A DNA stretch of 64,000 bases from Flaveria trinervia. Taxonomy: Eukaryota > Streptophyta > Magnoliopsida > Asterales > Asteraceae. The stretch covers positions 42,913,591-42,977,590 of the forward strand of contig CM046452.1 in the NCBI GenBank assembly GCA_025506515.1. The letters are read 5' to 3'. Below are positions 1-10,096 of this stretch, piece by piece. The notes beneath the pieces were generated by a model, which was not told where the DNA came from, searched no databases, and saw nothing but the letters and a program-made list of their open reading frames with translations. The position numbers and the translations under genes are program-made. Position 1 is the stretch's first letter. Each line of letters starts with the position of its first letter.

Positions 1-338
1 ACTAGTATGATTTCCTAAACTTTCTAAATGACTTTAGATGAAAAACAAGAATAGAGCATCAAAGTTTTTAGATAACCTATCCCGAACGATTTGAATATCA
101 TGTATGATTCCAAATTGAATTGGTCCATGTATAGTTTAAATGAATTGAAGCTACCTTTTCAGATTAATAATTTCTTAGATTTACATCTTAGGATTTAACC
201 CTCACAAAAACACAAAAACATGTCTTAGTTTTAAGTTTCAGTTTTATTTCTTTTATTTTTGTATAAAGTTTGTCAATTTTAGTTTGTTCAATATCAGACT
301 ATGTCATGGAAGTTGATAGGGAACCTTATCATCTAAAA

Positions 339-474
339 GGTCACGTCTGAGGTGACCACACGTGCTTTCAAATAAAAATTGGGTCACGTCTGAGGTGACA
401 AAGTATTTTAAAAGGACCACGTCTGAGGCGGTCAAAATTTTTTCAAGTTAAAATGATCATGTCTGAGATGATCA
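339..474. repeat. Array of four hairpins with invariant loop GTCTGAG
   Basis: Four units share the 7-base loop GTCTGAG at 345-351, 388-394, 421-427 and 461-467. The arms differ between units but stay complementary: GGTCAC/GTGACC, GTCAC/GTGAC, GACCAC/GCGGTC (one A-C mismatch) and TGATCAT/ATGATCA. The pairing is read directly from the sequence. Function is unknown; see the finding. Confidence 0.85.
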
Positions 475-561
475 AAGGTTCATAATGTTAAATCATAAGT
501 TTAAAATGGTGTAAATCTAAAATGGTCATTAAGTCAAAAACCATAAGTATAATTCATTCAC

Positions 562-591
562 ACGACTGGACCATGAGCATGGACCAGTCGT
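562..591. repeat. Long hairpin in element leader
   Basis: An 8-bp stem ACGACTGG/CCAGTCGT encloses an A-A mismatch and a second stem CCATG/CATGG, making an almost closed 30-base palindrome. A related hairpin, CGACTA/TAGTCG, lies at 724-740. Both contain the CGACT word that is repeated in the LTR of the same element. Confidence 0.8.
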
Positions 592-751
592 ACGATTGGA
601 GGATACGAATGTGCCCAATAGCAAGATTAACCCACACGTATGGGACATATGTGTGATTGGACCACTAGGATGACTAAAATGTGCTAACCAGATGGATGAA
701 GGTGACCGAATGATCCGGTCGCACGACTAACTTCTAGTCGCACGACTGAAC

Positions 752-1783
752 GTGACCGAAAGGAGATCGGTGATGTACACTCCTGAAGAAGGAGAGATAA
801 TTCACAATCTCACTGATGAGCAAATTGCAAAAATGTTCAAGCTCAATCCCGATGAGATTGTCAAGGAAACTCCAACTTTTGTAGATACCAGTGATGACGA
901 GCTGAACAACATTGATGAGATAGAGATCGAGGACGTCACTGCAGAGCACTATCCCGAGTATGCTGACAAAGAGGGAAATGCGTTCCCCAATTTGGGTGAC
1001 TCCCTGGTCGGTGATACATTTGAGATATTAAATAAGATGGAGCAAGAGTCCGAGAAGGTTGAAGAACACGCCCAAGCCTCAAACACTAATGTTGATATCA
1101 GAAAGGTTGAATAAGCTGCTTGTTTTGAGGAGATCTGAGCCCAACGCGCTGCTACTAAACAGAATGTCTACACCAAGCTCTACAATGTGAAGAAACATCA
1201 CAAGGTGTCAGGCAAGATTATCGCGTGGGCACATTTTGATGATCTTAATGTATACGCGGTGAAGAGAGAGAAAGGTATTGAGTACTTTAGATTCCCGCAT
1301 GATCTAAAGTCTCTACCAGGTTTTGAGCTCAACCAGCTGGCTAAACTGAAGCTGTTATACACTGACCCAAGAAAGATGTCAGGCTGGTTTGAGGCTGCCT
1401 TGAAGAAAGAGTACCACACGAGGTGGATCAACTTCAAACCTCAACAACCTACGAGTTATATCATACGTTCTGTAGTTGATCCCATAACTGGAAAACCAAA
1501 GATAGTGCTGAAGTGGAGTCCTCCACGAACAATGTCAAAGATCCCTCTACGGGAGATGCCACAGGACTTCACTCCTCACTTCAAATGGTGGTACTATGAT
1601 TGGAGAACAGGGGAAGCTATCATAGTTCTGAACAAAGAGGGAAGAATGGATACTATCAGGGTATTTGACCCAATGTGGCTTACCAACTTGTCAGCTGATG
1701 ATGTTTACACTCTATACAAGTGGCCACTGTTCTATGACACACAGGATATTATACAAGCCCTCCAATTCCAAAATGAGATATGA
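752..1783 (+). pseudogene. Broken ORF of the left-edge LTR element, unknown family
   Basis: Two open stretches (752-1114 and 1187-1783) lie in the same frame and are split by a TAA at 1112 and a TGA at about 1136, so this is one ancestral ORF of about 340 codons. The N-terminal part is acidic, beginning MTERRSVMYTPEEGE. The second part is rich in aromatic and basic residues (WFEAALKKEY, FKWWYYDWRTGEAI) and reads like a compact folded domain. I do not recognise a named domain. Similar proteins are, as far as I recall, common in repeat annotation of Asteraceae genomes. It ends about 100 bases before the polypurine tract, so it is the last ORF of the element. There is no host gene context. Confidence 0.6.
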
Positions 1784-1886
1784 CTCTGCTTTGCATTTGA
1801 AATACATGCAGGAGTCACAAGAGAGGAAAAGTACAATAAGTATAAGGAGGCTATGAACAAGGTAAGATGATAAATAGATCTAGGTC

Positions 1887-1897
1887 CAGGGGGAGTT
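1887..1897 (+). other. Polypurine tract of left-edge element
   Basis: The tract CAGGGGGAGTT directly precedes the LTR start TGTTCATAC at 1898, as expected for the plus-strand primer of an LTR retrotransposon. Confidence 0.75.
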
Positions 1898-2636
1898 TGT
1901 TCATACATATGTACCTAGATTTGGATCTTAATGTAATATGTCTTGAATGTCTTACGCTTATGTAATGCTTGGGTATTTAATGAAATGAGAATGTTTGGTT
2001 GTGATTTATAATGTTTAATATTTCATTAATGAGTTGTGTAACGCATATTGACTAGATTATATAGGTCTGTGATTGTTTGAATTGATATACATAATGTTAT
2101 AATAATAAGTACATTCAAACTTGGTTAAGTGAAGTTCTCATGCGTCCGACTGGACCATGCGCCCCAACAGTGGTCATGCGTCTGAATGGCCATACAACTG
2201 AGTGTCCATGCGCCTAAATAGTCCATACGCCTGAACAACTTCATGCGACTGACTCAGTCGCACGACTGAACACTCAGTCGTGCGAATGGATCAACAGCAT
2301 CGCTCAATCGCACGAATGAACCATGCAAATGGTTCAGTCACACGAATGAGTAACCCTAACCTATAAATACCACCTAATTCGTGGAAAAACAAAGCATCAT
2401 ACACACTTCGACTCTAGACGTACCCTAGCCATCTAGAGACCTCTAAGATCATACTCCAAGTTCATAGATCGCAGTAGATCGATTCCTAATTGATTCTTAA
2501 CGTTAGATTCAAATACATAATTGTTTCTATGTGCGTTCTCACTGATTGGATCACCAATCAAATAGGATTCTGCACTATTTGGTTTGGTATACATGTTAAT
2601 CAGTTAGTACATCGTCCAATACACAGTCACTAATAG
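1898..2636 (+). repeat. 3' LTR of left-edge element
   Basis: It starts TGTTCATACATATG and aligns over its length with the solo LTR at 54821-55538. It carries a run of short words of the type CAGTCGCACGACTG between about 2150 and 2350, a TATAAATA box at 2362, and a conserved downstream block (about 2400-2590) containing ATCGATTCCT and ACTGATTGGATC. The right end is uncertain; it may be near 2636, or degraded. Confidence 0.7.
2362..2369 (+). promoter_or_regulatory. TATA box of LTR promoter
   Basis: TATAAATA follows the palindrome cluster and precedes the conserved R/U5-like block. The same box sits at the same place in the solo LTR (about 55267), so it is probably the Pol II promoter of the family. 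Confidence 0.55.
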
Positions 2637-3373
2637 TTTTGTAGGATCTACCAATACAGGGTAATATAGTGTTTGGAATTAATCCTATGACACATGATCA
2701 AATAGCATTATGGTTTTACAATCTTATAGGTGTTTCACTATCACCAAACTTTATAAAAAGGGTTTAATCAAACCTGACTCATTATTCTAAAATTGGTTAA
2801 CTTAGACTTTACAAAAAATCCAATGGCGCTACAATGTATTCAATGTGTAATGTTAATAATATTTTTATGATTGGGATGATTTTATTTATTATACATCTTC
2901 CAACTTAGTTCACATGAAATATTTAAACCACATTCAATATCCAAATGCATCTGGTGGACTTATTTAGGGAAGTGTTGCATTGGCCAATCTATACCGATAA
3001 CTATGTAGAGCCACATACATATCATATGTTGAGGCTAGTGGTCTAGTATTTTTATTACATCTATGGACATGGGAGAATTTCATGTGCTTGCTCCACAAAG
3101 ATTTCATGACACGTATTTCATGAAACCATATAGCATAGTAGTATGATAAAATATCATTGCATATATATCATATATCTTTTAAATCTGATTATGTATACTT
3201 CTAACACATAATGAGGTCATTTAAGTTACGTTGACACCATTTAACATGTGTTAACTGCGTATAGAAGTCAATAGCATTCTTAAACCAAGGAAATGATAAC
3301 TCAATTTACAATTAATATCATTATTAAAGAATTAATTTATTTAGTTTCTTTTTCTAATTTGATGGTTATATTT
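2637..3373. other. No gene seen; AT-rich spacer
   Basis: There are no long ORFs or recognised repeats. It ends in the target duplication TATTT (3369-3373) of the gypsy element to the right, so it was continuous with 12936 onward before that insertion. Confidence 0.5.
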
Positions 3374-4317
3374 TGTAACGCCCCAAATAATGTCTAAGCG
3401 AGCCAAATAATAATAATGGGCTTAGACGAGATCATTTAATAAAAATAAGATGGACATGGGTTTTAGACCGAGTAGACTTCGCGGGTATGTATTTGGCAAG
3501 TTTAAGGTCCCGGGAACACCCGTATATGACCTACTTGAGCCGCCCTCATTTGCAACTCAACACTCAAATTCTAGAGAGAGAGTGTAGAGAGAGAAAGTGA
3601 AGGAAATTGAAGATTTAAGGCTCGGTTGATCACGACATTGAAGATCGGTGTTTATGGGCATCCAAACAACAAGAAAACACCAAGAATCCATGTAAGAAAC
3701 ATCATTTGATCGCTCCTTTTGATGTAAATCTGGATTCTAGGTTGGGGTTTTTCAAAGTGGCAAAGATTCGCCCAAAACTCACGCTTTTGTGTAAGAAAAC
3801 AAGCAAGAAGCTTAGATATAGCTTATTGGGTGATAAGCCAAGGTTTTGGATGTAAAAGATTGAAGTTTTGGACAAAAATAGGTTGGTTCGTATTTTTCAG
3901 CCCGTTCTGCGAAACAGGATGTTCATCCAGTGAAATTAGATATTCGTCTAGCGAAACTGTGAATCTTCCTGCAAAACTGTGAATCTTCCTATGAAACTAT
4001 AGTTTCGTAGGTAGTTTTGCATACATGGTATTCCAACGAAAGTTGGACGAAACTGACAGCGAAACCGCTAGCGAAACTGCTGGCGAAACTAGCAGCGAAA
4101 CTGCTGCGAAACTAGCAGCAAAACTGATGATCTTGCAGCGAAATTAGGCAGAATTGAACTCCCTTGAGTGTTAACTATTTGCAGGCTGTGTAGTGCAACC
4201 CTTGTTTTGAAAGCTTGATTGAGAAGCTACTCACTGAGTCCAGGTGAGTTCTAGATCCCCTATTTTAAAGGCTTTGAACTAGTTTAGCGCTGGAAATGCA
4301 TATAAAATATACAATTT

Positions 4318-4839
4318 TATTGGGGTGTGTTTTTACCTAAACAACAAGGATTTGGAAAGATGAAATATATTCTAATATTGATCATAAAAGAAGTGCAAAG
4401 CATCTTCTGAGGGGGAGCAGAAGATAAATATTTCCTTGCAAACACCCACCTGGTTCAAGTTCACCATTTGTGAAGACTCAAGACCCAAGTTATAGAAATA
4501 GGAACTATTTTATTATTTCATTGTATTTATGATGTAATATTTAGTTTTGCTATCATCATCCTAGGGTTTTGGGTCATGTACTATATATAGATAGGATAGC
4601 CCCCATCTCAATTAGAATTTTCACAATGTAATCATTTGGTGAGCTAGATGTGTGTGCAGCCTCCATGGAGTTGTCATCCATGGAGGTTGTATTTTGATTA
4701 TTGCAATTTCTTCTTTCTTCCGGTTTCTCTTGTTTCTACAATAAATTTCCCTTTGTTTACTCAATGATTATACATCTCCTACCCTTTGAATGTTCATATC
4801 TAATTGATTTCATCAAATATGGTTTTTCTTATCCTAACA
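4318..4839 (+). repeat. 5' LTR of nested element
   Basis: It is 522 bp and ends CCTAACA. The first dinucleotide is TA rather than TG, a G-to-A change relative to the other LTR (TGTTGGGG). It contains a TATA-like run (ACTATATATAG near 4580). Confidence 0.85.
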
Positions 4840-4841
4840 AT

Positions 4842-4854
4842 TGGTATCAGAGCC
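4842..4854 (+). other. Primer binding site (tRNA-Met type)
   Basis: TGGTATCAGAGCC lies two bases after the LTR end. It is the usual complement of the 3' end of plant initiator tRNA-Met. Confidence 0.85.
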
Positions 4855-5390
4855 AGGCTCTGAATTGATCGATCTCACAATCGATGATTCACCTATGCTC
4901 TTTTCTTATTTGTTAAATCAACTTGGAGATACATTTTGCTGCTACTGCAGGGCTTTTGCCTGTGAAGAAATCTAGTGTGTTTTGATACTCCCCTTCTTAT
5001 CAAAACCATGTTACAAACTTTGGTGAATTGTTCATGGGTCTATGGTGCGTATGACTTGATGGTTGGATATTCTATATGAGCTCAGACCACACAAGATGAA
5101 CCCAGGTAAATATTATAGTTTACATTTAATGGGTTTCTTGTACAAATGAACTGAATATGGTGGTGCAATCTGGTTCTACACCTGTCTTGCTGATTGTGCG
5201 TTTGGACAACTTGAATGTTTAAGTTTCATACACAAATTTGTTGCTCAAAGTCTGCACACCAATTGTTTGATGAAATGCCTAAAGAAGTTTTCTCATCAGT
5301 AGTTGAGATTTTTTATTCATCAGTAGTTGGGAACGTTGATCTTCAATAGTTTTTTTTCATTTTGTTCATCAGCAGTTAGAAGAATGTTGT

Positions 5391-5880
5391 TCTTCAGCAC
5401 TTGTCTGTTCACATCAGTAGTTGTGAAGACAATTGTTCTTCAGTACTTGTAGACAGTGTTCTTCAGTACTTGTGAACATTTGTTCTTCAGTACTTGTAGA
5501 CGGTGTTCTTTAGTACTTATGAACATTTGTTCTTCAGTACTTGTAGACGGTGTTCTTCAGTACTTGTGAACATTTGTTCTTCAGTACTTGTAGACTTTTG
5601 TTCTTCAGTACTTGTAGATAGTGTTCTTCAGTACTTGTGAACATTTGTTCTTCAGTACTTGTAGAATTTTGTTCTTCAGTACTTGTAGACAGTGTTCTTC
5701 AGTACTTGTGAACATTTGTTCTTCAGTACTTGTAGACAGTGTTCTTCAGTACTTGTGAACATTTGTTCTTCAGTACTTGTAGACTTTTGTTCTTCAGTAC
5801 TTGTAGACAGTGTTCTTCAGTACTTGTAAACATTTGTTCTTCAGTACTTTTGAACTTTTGCTCTTCAGTACTTTTGTTCA
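5391..5880 (+). repeat. Minisatellite, 23/24-bp units in a 47-bp dimer
   Basis: About twenty copies of TTCTTCAGTACTTG alternate between two spacer types (TAGACAGTG and TGAACATTTG), so the higher-order period is about 47 bp. Degenerate singles lie on both sides (CATCAGTAGTTG, 5290-5420 and 5880-6000), showing where the array grew from. Confidence 0.9.
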
Positions 5881-6465
5881 TCAACTCTTGAGACTTTCAA
5901 ACATCAGTAGATGTATGTTTTCACATCAGCTGTTGGGATATGTTATTCATGGGTAGTTTCACAAATTTTTCTCATCAACAGTTGTGCTTCTGATCATCAG
6001 CAGACACTGACAAACCGTGTCAAATTAGCAGATACCTAAATCTGATGCTTTGAAACATCATCAGAAAAGGTTTCAAATTATCTCAATAGTGTTTAGTACT
6101 TCAGCAGAACCCAGAGCCTGATTTGTATTTGAAGTTGGAATTGGTATTCGCTTATTATTGGGTATCTTTCTTGCTGAGTACATGGTTCTATTATATATAG
6201 TTTAAGATGATTTTGCTTATATTAGCATGATATGCTGAGTTAGACCAGAAGAAAGTCAAGAGTAGTAAAAGGGGTGGTTACTCTCATCTATTTTGCATCC
6301 TTCAGCAGATGCTTGTCAAACTACCTCTAGCAGTTAGCAGCAGAAACAAAGGGAAAACAATGAATAAAAGCATGATTCAATGTGGTTCTAGTGGGTGCAC
6401 AAAAAGAACCAATTAAGGAGGAGACTATGCCTTCATAAAACAGCCGGTGGTAACACTCACAATCA

Positions 6466-6753
6466 ATGGTTTCTCAATCTAATTCATTTTCTATGATTTT
6501 GAGTGGGTTGGTGGGATCTCTTCAAAGATTAACACTTCTAAGCATGTTGATGATTGTTCCTTGGATTTGTTCAAGCTTTGATCACTATTTGAAGATGTCA
6601 TTCATTGTAGAGGTTGGGTTACCCTTTACAGTGAAAAGACACCCTATGCTCTTACATTCCTTTGGGTTGGGAATAGAAGACTCTTTTGGCTCCTTGGGTA
6701 AGAATCAAAAAAAGTGGATTCTGCATCTTAGGGGGAGTTACATAGAAGTGTGA
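6466..6753 (+). CDS. Short ORF in nested element, doubtful
   Basis: This 95-codon frame lies between the minisatellite and the polypurine tract. It starts MVSQSNSFSM and has hydrophobic stretches but no domain I recognise. It may be the worn remainder of a copia pol region or chance. Translation is not supported by anything else seen. Confidence 0.2.
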   Translation: MVSQSNSFSMILSGLVGSLQRLTLLSMLMIVPWICSSFDHYLKMSFIVEVGLPFTVKRHPMLLHSFGLGIEDSFGSLGKNQKKWILHLRGSYIEV

Positions 6754-6922
6754 AAGGTTTGATTAAAGTCTTGGAACAGTTTGATGCTTGCTTTGAAGAT
6801 AATCCGTAAAACAAGAGCCTACTATAGTGTGATGCAAGTGAAAGGAACATGATCTCCATGTGTCCATCATATGCTATTGCATCTTCACGGATTTGATTTC
6901 ATCTTACCAAATAGGGGGAGTT

Positions 6923-7346
6923 TGTTGGGGTGTGTTTTTACCTAAACAACAAGGATTTGGAAAGATGAAATATATTCTAATATTGATCATAAAAGAAGTG
7001 CAAAGCATCTTCTGAGGAGGAGCAGAAGATAAATATTTCCTTGCAAACACCCACCTGGTTCAAGTTCACCATTTGTGAAGACTCAAGACCCAAGTTATAG
7101 AAATAGGAACTATTTTATTATTTCATTGTATTTATGATGTAATATTAGTTTTGCTATCATCATCCTAGGGTTTTGGGTCATGTACTATATATAGATAGGA
7201 TAGCCCCCATCTCAATTTCTTCTTCTTCCGGTTCTATTGTTTCTACAATAAATTTCCCTTTGTTTACTCAATGATTATACATCTCCTACCATTTGAATGT
7301 TCATATCTAATTGATTTCATCAAATATGGTTTTTCTGATCCTAACA
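6923..7346 (+). repeat. 3' LTR of nested element
   Basis: It starts TGTTGGGGTG right after the tract ATAGGGGGAGTT and ends CCTAACA. It is 98 bp shorter than its partner because the segment around 4612-4710 of the 5' LTR is missing. The break lies between two CAATT words, which fits a deletion at short direct repeats. Confidence 0.88.
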
Positions 7347-7462
7347 ATTTAAATGATCGAGATCTTAAGAGGTTTTAACAAGAAGATCAATTTTTCGATA
7401 AGGAAACGTGCTATATAAAAGTGTTTAAATAAAAAATTTTCACGATGACCTGGCAGCGTGAC

Positions 7463-7556
7463 CCCAGCCAGGGGCGTTGCCCCTTGGACCCCACCAGGGG
7501 CTGCTACCCCTAGAACCCCGCTGTCAGGGGCTGCCGCCCCTGAACCCCTGCTGTCC
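7463..7556 (+). repeat. GC-rich tandem hairpins in LTR
   Basis: Three units of about 33 bp contain stems of the form AGGGGC/GCCCCT separated by ACCCC words. The same block is kept in the 3' LTR at 11160-11250. It stands out against the AT-rich surroundings. Confidence 0.8.
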
Positions 7557-7732
7557 CGCAGTGGGTCAGCTATGTTTTATGATGACGTATGCTTGTTCTA
7601 CATATGTTTATGTATGTGAGTGTATGATGCATGAGGATGATGTGTGATGTCGTAAGGTTATATGTTGTGATGTGCGTGATTCGTGTGATGTTTGTTGTCG
7701 TGTGGTGTTGGAATCTTTTAGTGGGTGCGGGG

Positions 7733-8995
7733 ATGACCGGTGGTAGATCTTCGAAAGCTTCGCGAGGTGGAGGCGGTGGTGGACGTGGTGTTGAACCACG
7801 GGTCATGAGAGGAAGATCTAGAGTGGAGAAAGTGGTTCATGAGGAACCCGAGACCCCTCATCCGGAGGGCGGTGATGAAGTGCCAATCTGAGAGCCTCGA
7901 TGAAAGAGGCGGTGGTGGAGGAAGTGCATCAAGCCATGCAGACGATCCTACCGTCTGTGGTGACCGAAGTGATAGATAGGGAGAGACAGGAAAGGGGTAG
8001 ACCATTGGGTGGAAGGAGACGGCCCAAGATTGAAACAGCTATCTCTGATGATAAAGAGGAAGAAAAAGAGGAAGAGCTTGTGCCCGAGGTGGCACGAGGC
8101 TATAACTATGGGGCGTTTCAACAATGCAAGCCCCCTACTTTTGATGGTAATGGCGCTACTGCTGTTGCTCACCGATAGGTGAGAGAAATGGAAGCTGTTC
8201 TAAACATCAGCGAGTGCCGGGAAGACCAGAAGGTGAAGTTTGCTGCCCACTCTTTCGTGGACTCGGCTTTGTGCTTGTGAGACAACATAGTCCAAGTTGA
8301 GGGTAGTCGGGCTATCGGAAGGATGAGATGGTCAGAATTGAAAAAGCTGGTGATTGAGGAGTTCTGTCCTCACCGTGAGATGGATAAAGTTGAAAGAGAG
8401 TTCCTGCAGCTGGAGGCGGGAACAATGACGCATCAGCAGTACACCACCAGATTCAACGAAATGGCACGGTTGGTGCCAGATCAGGTGACACCTCTTTCGC
8501 GAAAGATCAAGAGGTATATTCAGGGCTTGCGGCTGATATCCGTAGGCACATGATCGTTGCCCAACCGAGCACGTTTAGGTCGGAAGTTGACTTCACAGGG
8601 AGGTTGTATGATGAAAGAACTGTGGTGGTGGCTGAAGATGGCGAGAAAGGTGATGGAGACCAGAATTGGAAAGGAAAGAGAACTGGACGGGGGGTGACCC
8701 GACGAATAATAAGCACGCATGGGGGGATGACCGCCGTATGGTCACACCTAGTGCGGGGATGAACAGATGTGGTAAATGCGGGATGGAGCATTCGGGAGAA
8801 TGCAAGAGGGGACCAAACACTTGCTTCATATATGGGAAGCCTGGTCATATGGCTAGAGAATGTGGGACTGTGAGATGTTATAATTTTGGAGAAATTGGCC
8901 ATATAAGCAGGGACTGTAAGAAGCCAAGGGCGGAAGGTTCGGGAGTGAAAAGGACTAGAGGAGAAGGACAGAGGGCAAACACAGCGCCAACATGA
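7733..8995 (+). pseudogene. Ty3/gypsy gag, broken
   Basis: Gag pieces run in order. The start at 7733 (MTGGRSSKASRG) stops at 7891. A charged segment follows at 7900-8178 with the motif FQQCKPPTFDG. The capsid-like core at 8323-8553 contains HREMDKVEREF and YTTRFNEMARLVP. The zinc-knuckle region is at 8666-8995. At least three stops or frameshifts separate these pieces. The knuckles read CFIYGKPGHMAREC and CYNFGEIGHISRDC, so the second cysteine is lost in both; an upstream CGKCGMEHSGEC is also present. In a working element this protein packages the RNA in the virus-like particle. This copy is dead. Confidence 0.85.
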
Positions 8996-9033
8996 TGATG
9001 CAGGAGGAGGCTAAAGCGGACCCCAATGTTGTG

Positions 9034-9400
9034 TCAGGTATGTTTCTAGCAAATCAACCTTTAGCCTTGTGTAATTCGATTCTGGTGCTAGTAAGAGTTT
9101 TATTCATGCTGCTTTCTGTGCTAAATTTCCTGTAGTAGTAAGAGTATAGATACGCCCTTCAATATGGTCTTAGGAGTGGATTGTTTGGCGGACTATGAAA
9201 TGAACATTGTGTGCCGCAAAAGATGATGCGGTTGATAGCGCCTGACGGGATCACAGTGACGGTTTAAGGTGATCGAGTCACGACGATTCCGAAGGTGATT
9301 CCGATGGAGGTGGTAGGAAAGTGCATGAGGCGTGAACGTATTGTCTACTTGGTCGATGTAAGGTATATGGATACACTGATATACCAACCATCAGATGTAT
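9034..9400 (+). pseudogene. Ty3/gypsy protease remnant
   Basis: Across two frames one can follow SGMFLANQPLAL, a degenerate active-site region (FDSGAS-like) near 9080, and a later NMVLGVDCLADYEMN-like stretch near 9155-9205, the usual end of a retroviral-type aspartic protease. Stops and frameshifts break it. Reverse transcriptase should follow but is absent. Confidence 0.65.
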
Positions 9401-9469
9401 AGAGTCCTGAGTAAAGATTATTAGTGGCCAAGTATAAAGCGTGATATGGTGGAGTACGGGAGTAAATGA

Positions 9470-10062
9470 CTTACTTGCTTACAAGTGAAGGCCGAGCACC
9501 AAAGACCGTATAGGGAGCATTATGGTGATTGAGGCTACGACTGAGAAGCTCGATATGATCAAGGCCCTGAGGAAGGTAGCCAAGGATAGACAAAAGTCGT
9601 ATGCCGATAAGAGACGCAGACCGATTGAGTTCCAGGTGGGTGACAAGGTTATGTTAAAGGTCTCACCTTGGAAGGGCATCATTCGGTTTAGGAAGCAGGG
9701 CAAGTTGAGCCCAAGATACATAAGGCCTTTCCAAATTATTGCTCGAGTAGGAGAGGTGGCCTATAGGTTGGAGTCGCACAGTGAGCTAAGTGGAATTCAT
9801 CCGACATTCCACGTATCTCATTTGAGAAAGTGCTTAGCCGAGAAGGATATGGTGGTGCCACTGAAGGATATTGAAGTGGATGAACGATTCAATTATATGG
9901 AGCAACCGGTGGCAATCATCGGTCGCTAGGAGAAGAGGCTAAGGAATAAGGTGGTTCCCTTGGTGCGTGTATAGTAGAAGCACATGAAAGGATCGGAGTC
10001 CGCTTGGGAAGTTGAGGAGGAGATGAGGCAGCATTACCCTCAACTATTCAACGACTAGCAGG
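9470..10062 (+). pseudogene. Ty3/gypsy integrase C-terminal remnant
   Basis: The start reads TCLQVKAEHQRPYR, the end of the integrase zinc-binding domain. It then jumps to a long open frame (9522-9929) with ADKRRRPIEFQVGDKVMLKV, GIHPTFHVSHLRKCL and VPLKDIEVDE, the C-terminal DNA-binding part of integrase. A short stop-broken tail follows, ending SAWEVEEEMRQHYPQLFND, like the chromovirus C-terminus. The catalytic core is deleted between the two blocks. Confidence 0.85.
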
Positions 10063-10096
10063 TTTCAAGGATGAAACCTAAATAAGGAGGTGGACT

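Larger units (their letters stand above)
1..2636 (+). mobile_element. LTR retrotransposon, 3' part cut by the window edge
   Basis: The stretch reads as internal region, polypurine tract and 3' LTR of a plus-strand LTR element. The LTR is recognised because a second, solo copy lies at 54821-55538 with the same opening (TGTT-ATACAT), the same TATAAATA box and the same 3' part. The purine tract at 1887-1897 lies directly before the LTR start at 1898. The internal part holds a broken ORF and several hairpins. No reverse transcriptase or integrase is visible, so the superfamily cannot be decided from this window. The right LTR end near 2636 is approximate because the last 40 bases are poorly conserved against the solo copy. 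Confidence 0.75.
4318..7346 (+). mobile_element. Non-autonomous LTR retrotransposon nested in gypsy 5' LTR
   Basis: The element has LTRs at 4318-4839 and 6923-7346, a tRNA-Met-type primer binding site at 4842-4854 and a polypurine tract just before the second LTR. The flanking ATTT at 4314-4317 and 7347-7350 is the likely target duplication; the intact target is seen in the 3' LTR near 11040. The internal region is only 2.1 kb and encodes no recognisable gag or pol, but holds a minisatellite (5391-5880). It must have been moved in trans. The primer site TGGTATCAGAGCC is typical of Ty1/copia lineages, so a copia-derived TRIM/LARD-like element is the best guess. Confidence 0.88.
3374..7704 (+). 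repeat. 5' LTR, interrupted and 3'-truncated
   Basis: The LTR sequence is at 3374-4317 and 7347-7704, split by a nested element. It aligns with 10097-11399 of the 3' LTR. At 7704 the homology stops, inside GTTGTCGTGTG, and the sequence continues straight into gag. The distal 1.5 kb of the LTR and the primer site are therefore deleted. Confidence 0.85.

Noticed and set aside
5391..5880. CRISPR-like repeat array
   Set aside because: Units are directly adjacent with two alternating short spacers, no unique spacers, in a plant retroelement. It is a minisatellite.
7570..8005. Minus-strand ORFs opposite gypsy gag
   Set aside because: They are shadows of the GC-rich plus-strand gag; their His/Thr/Pro-rich composition is an artefact.
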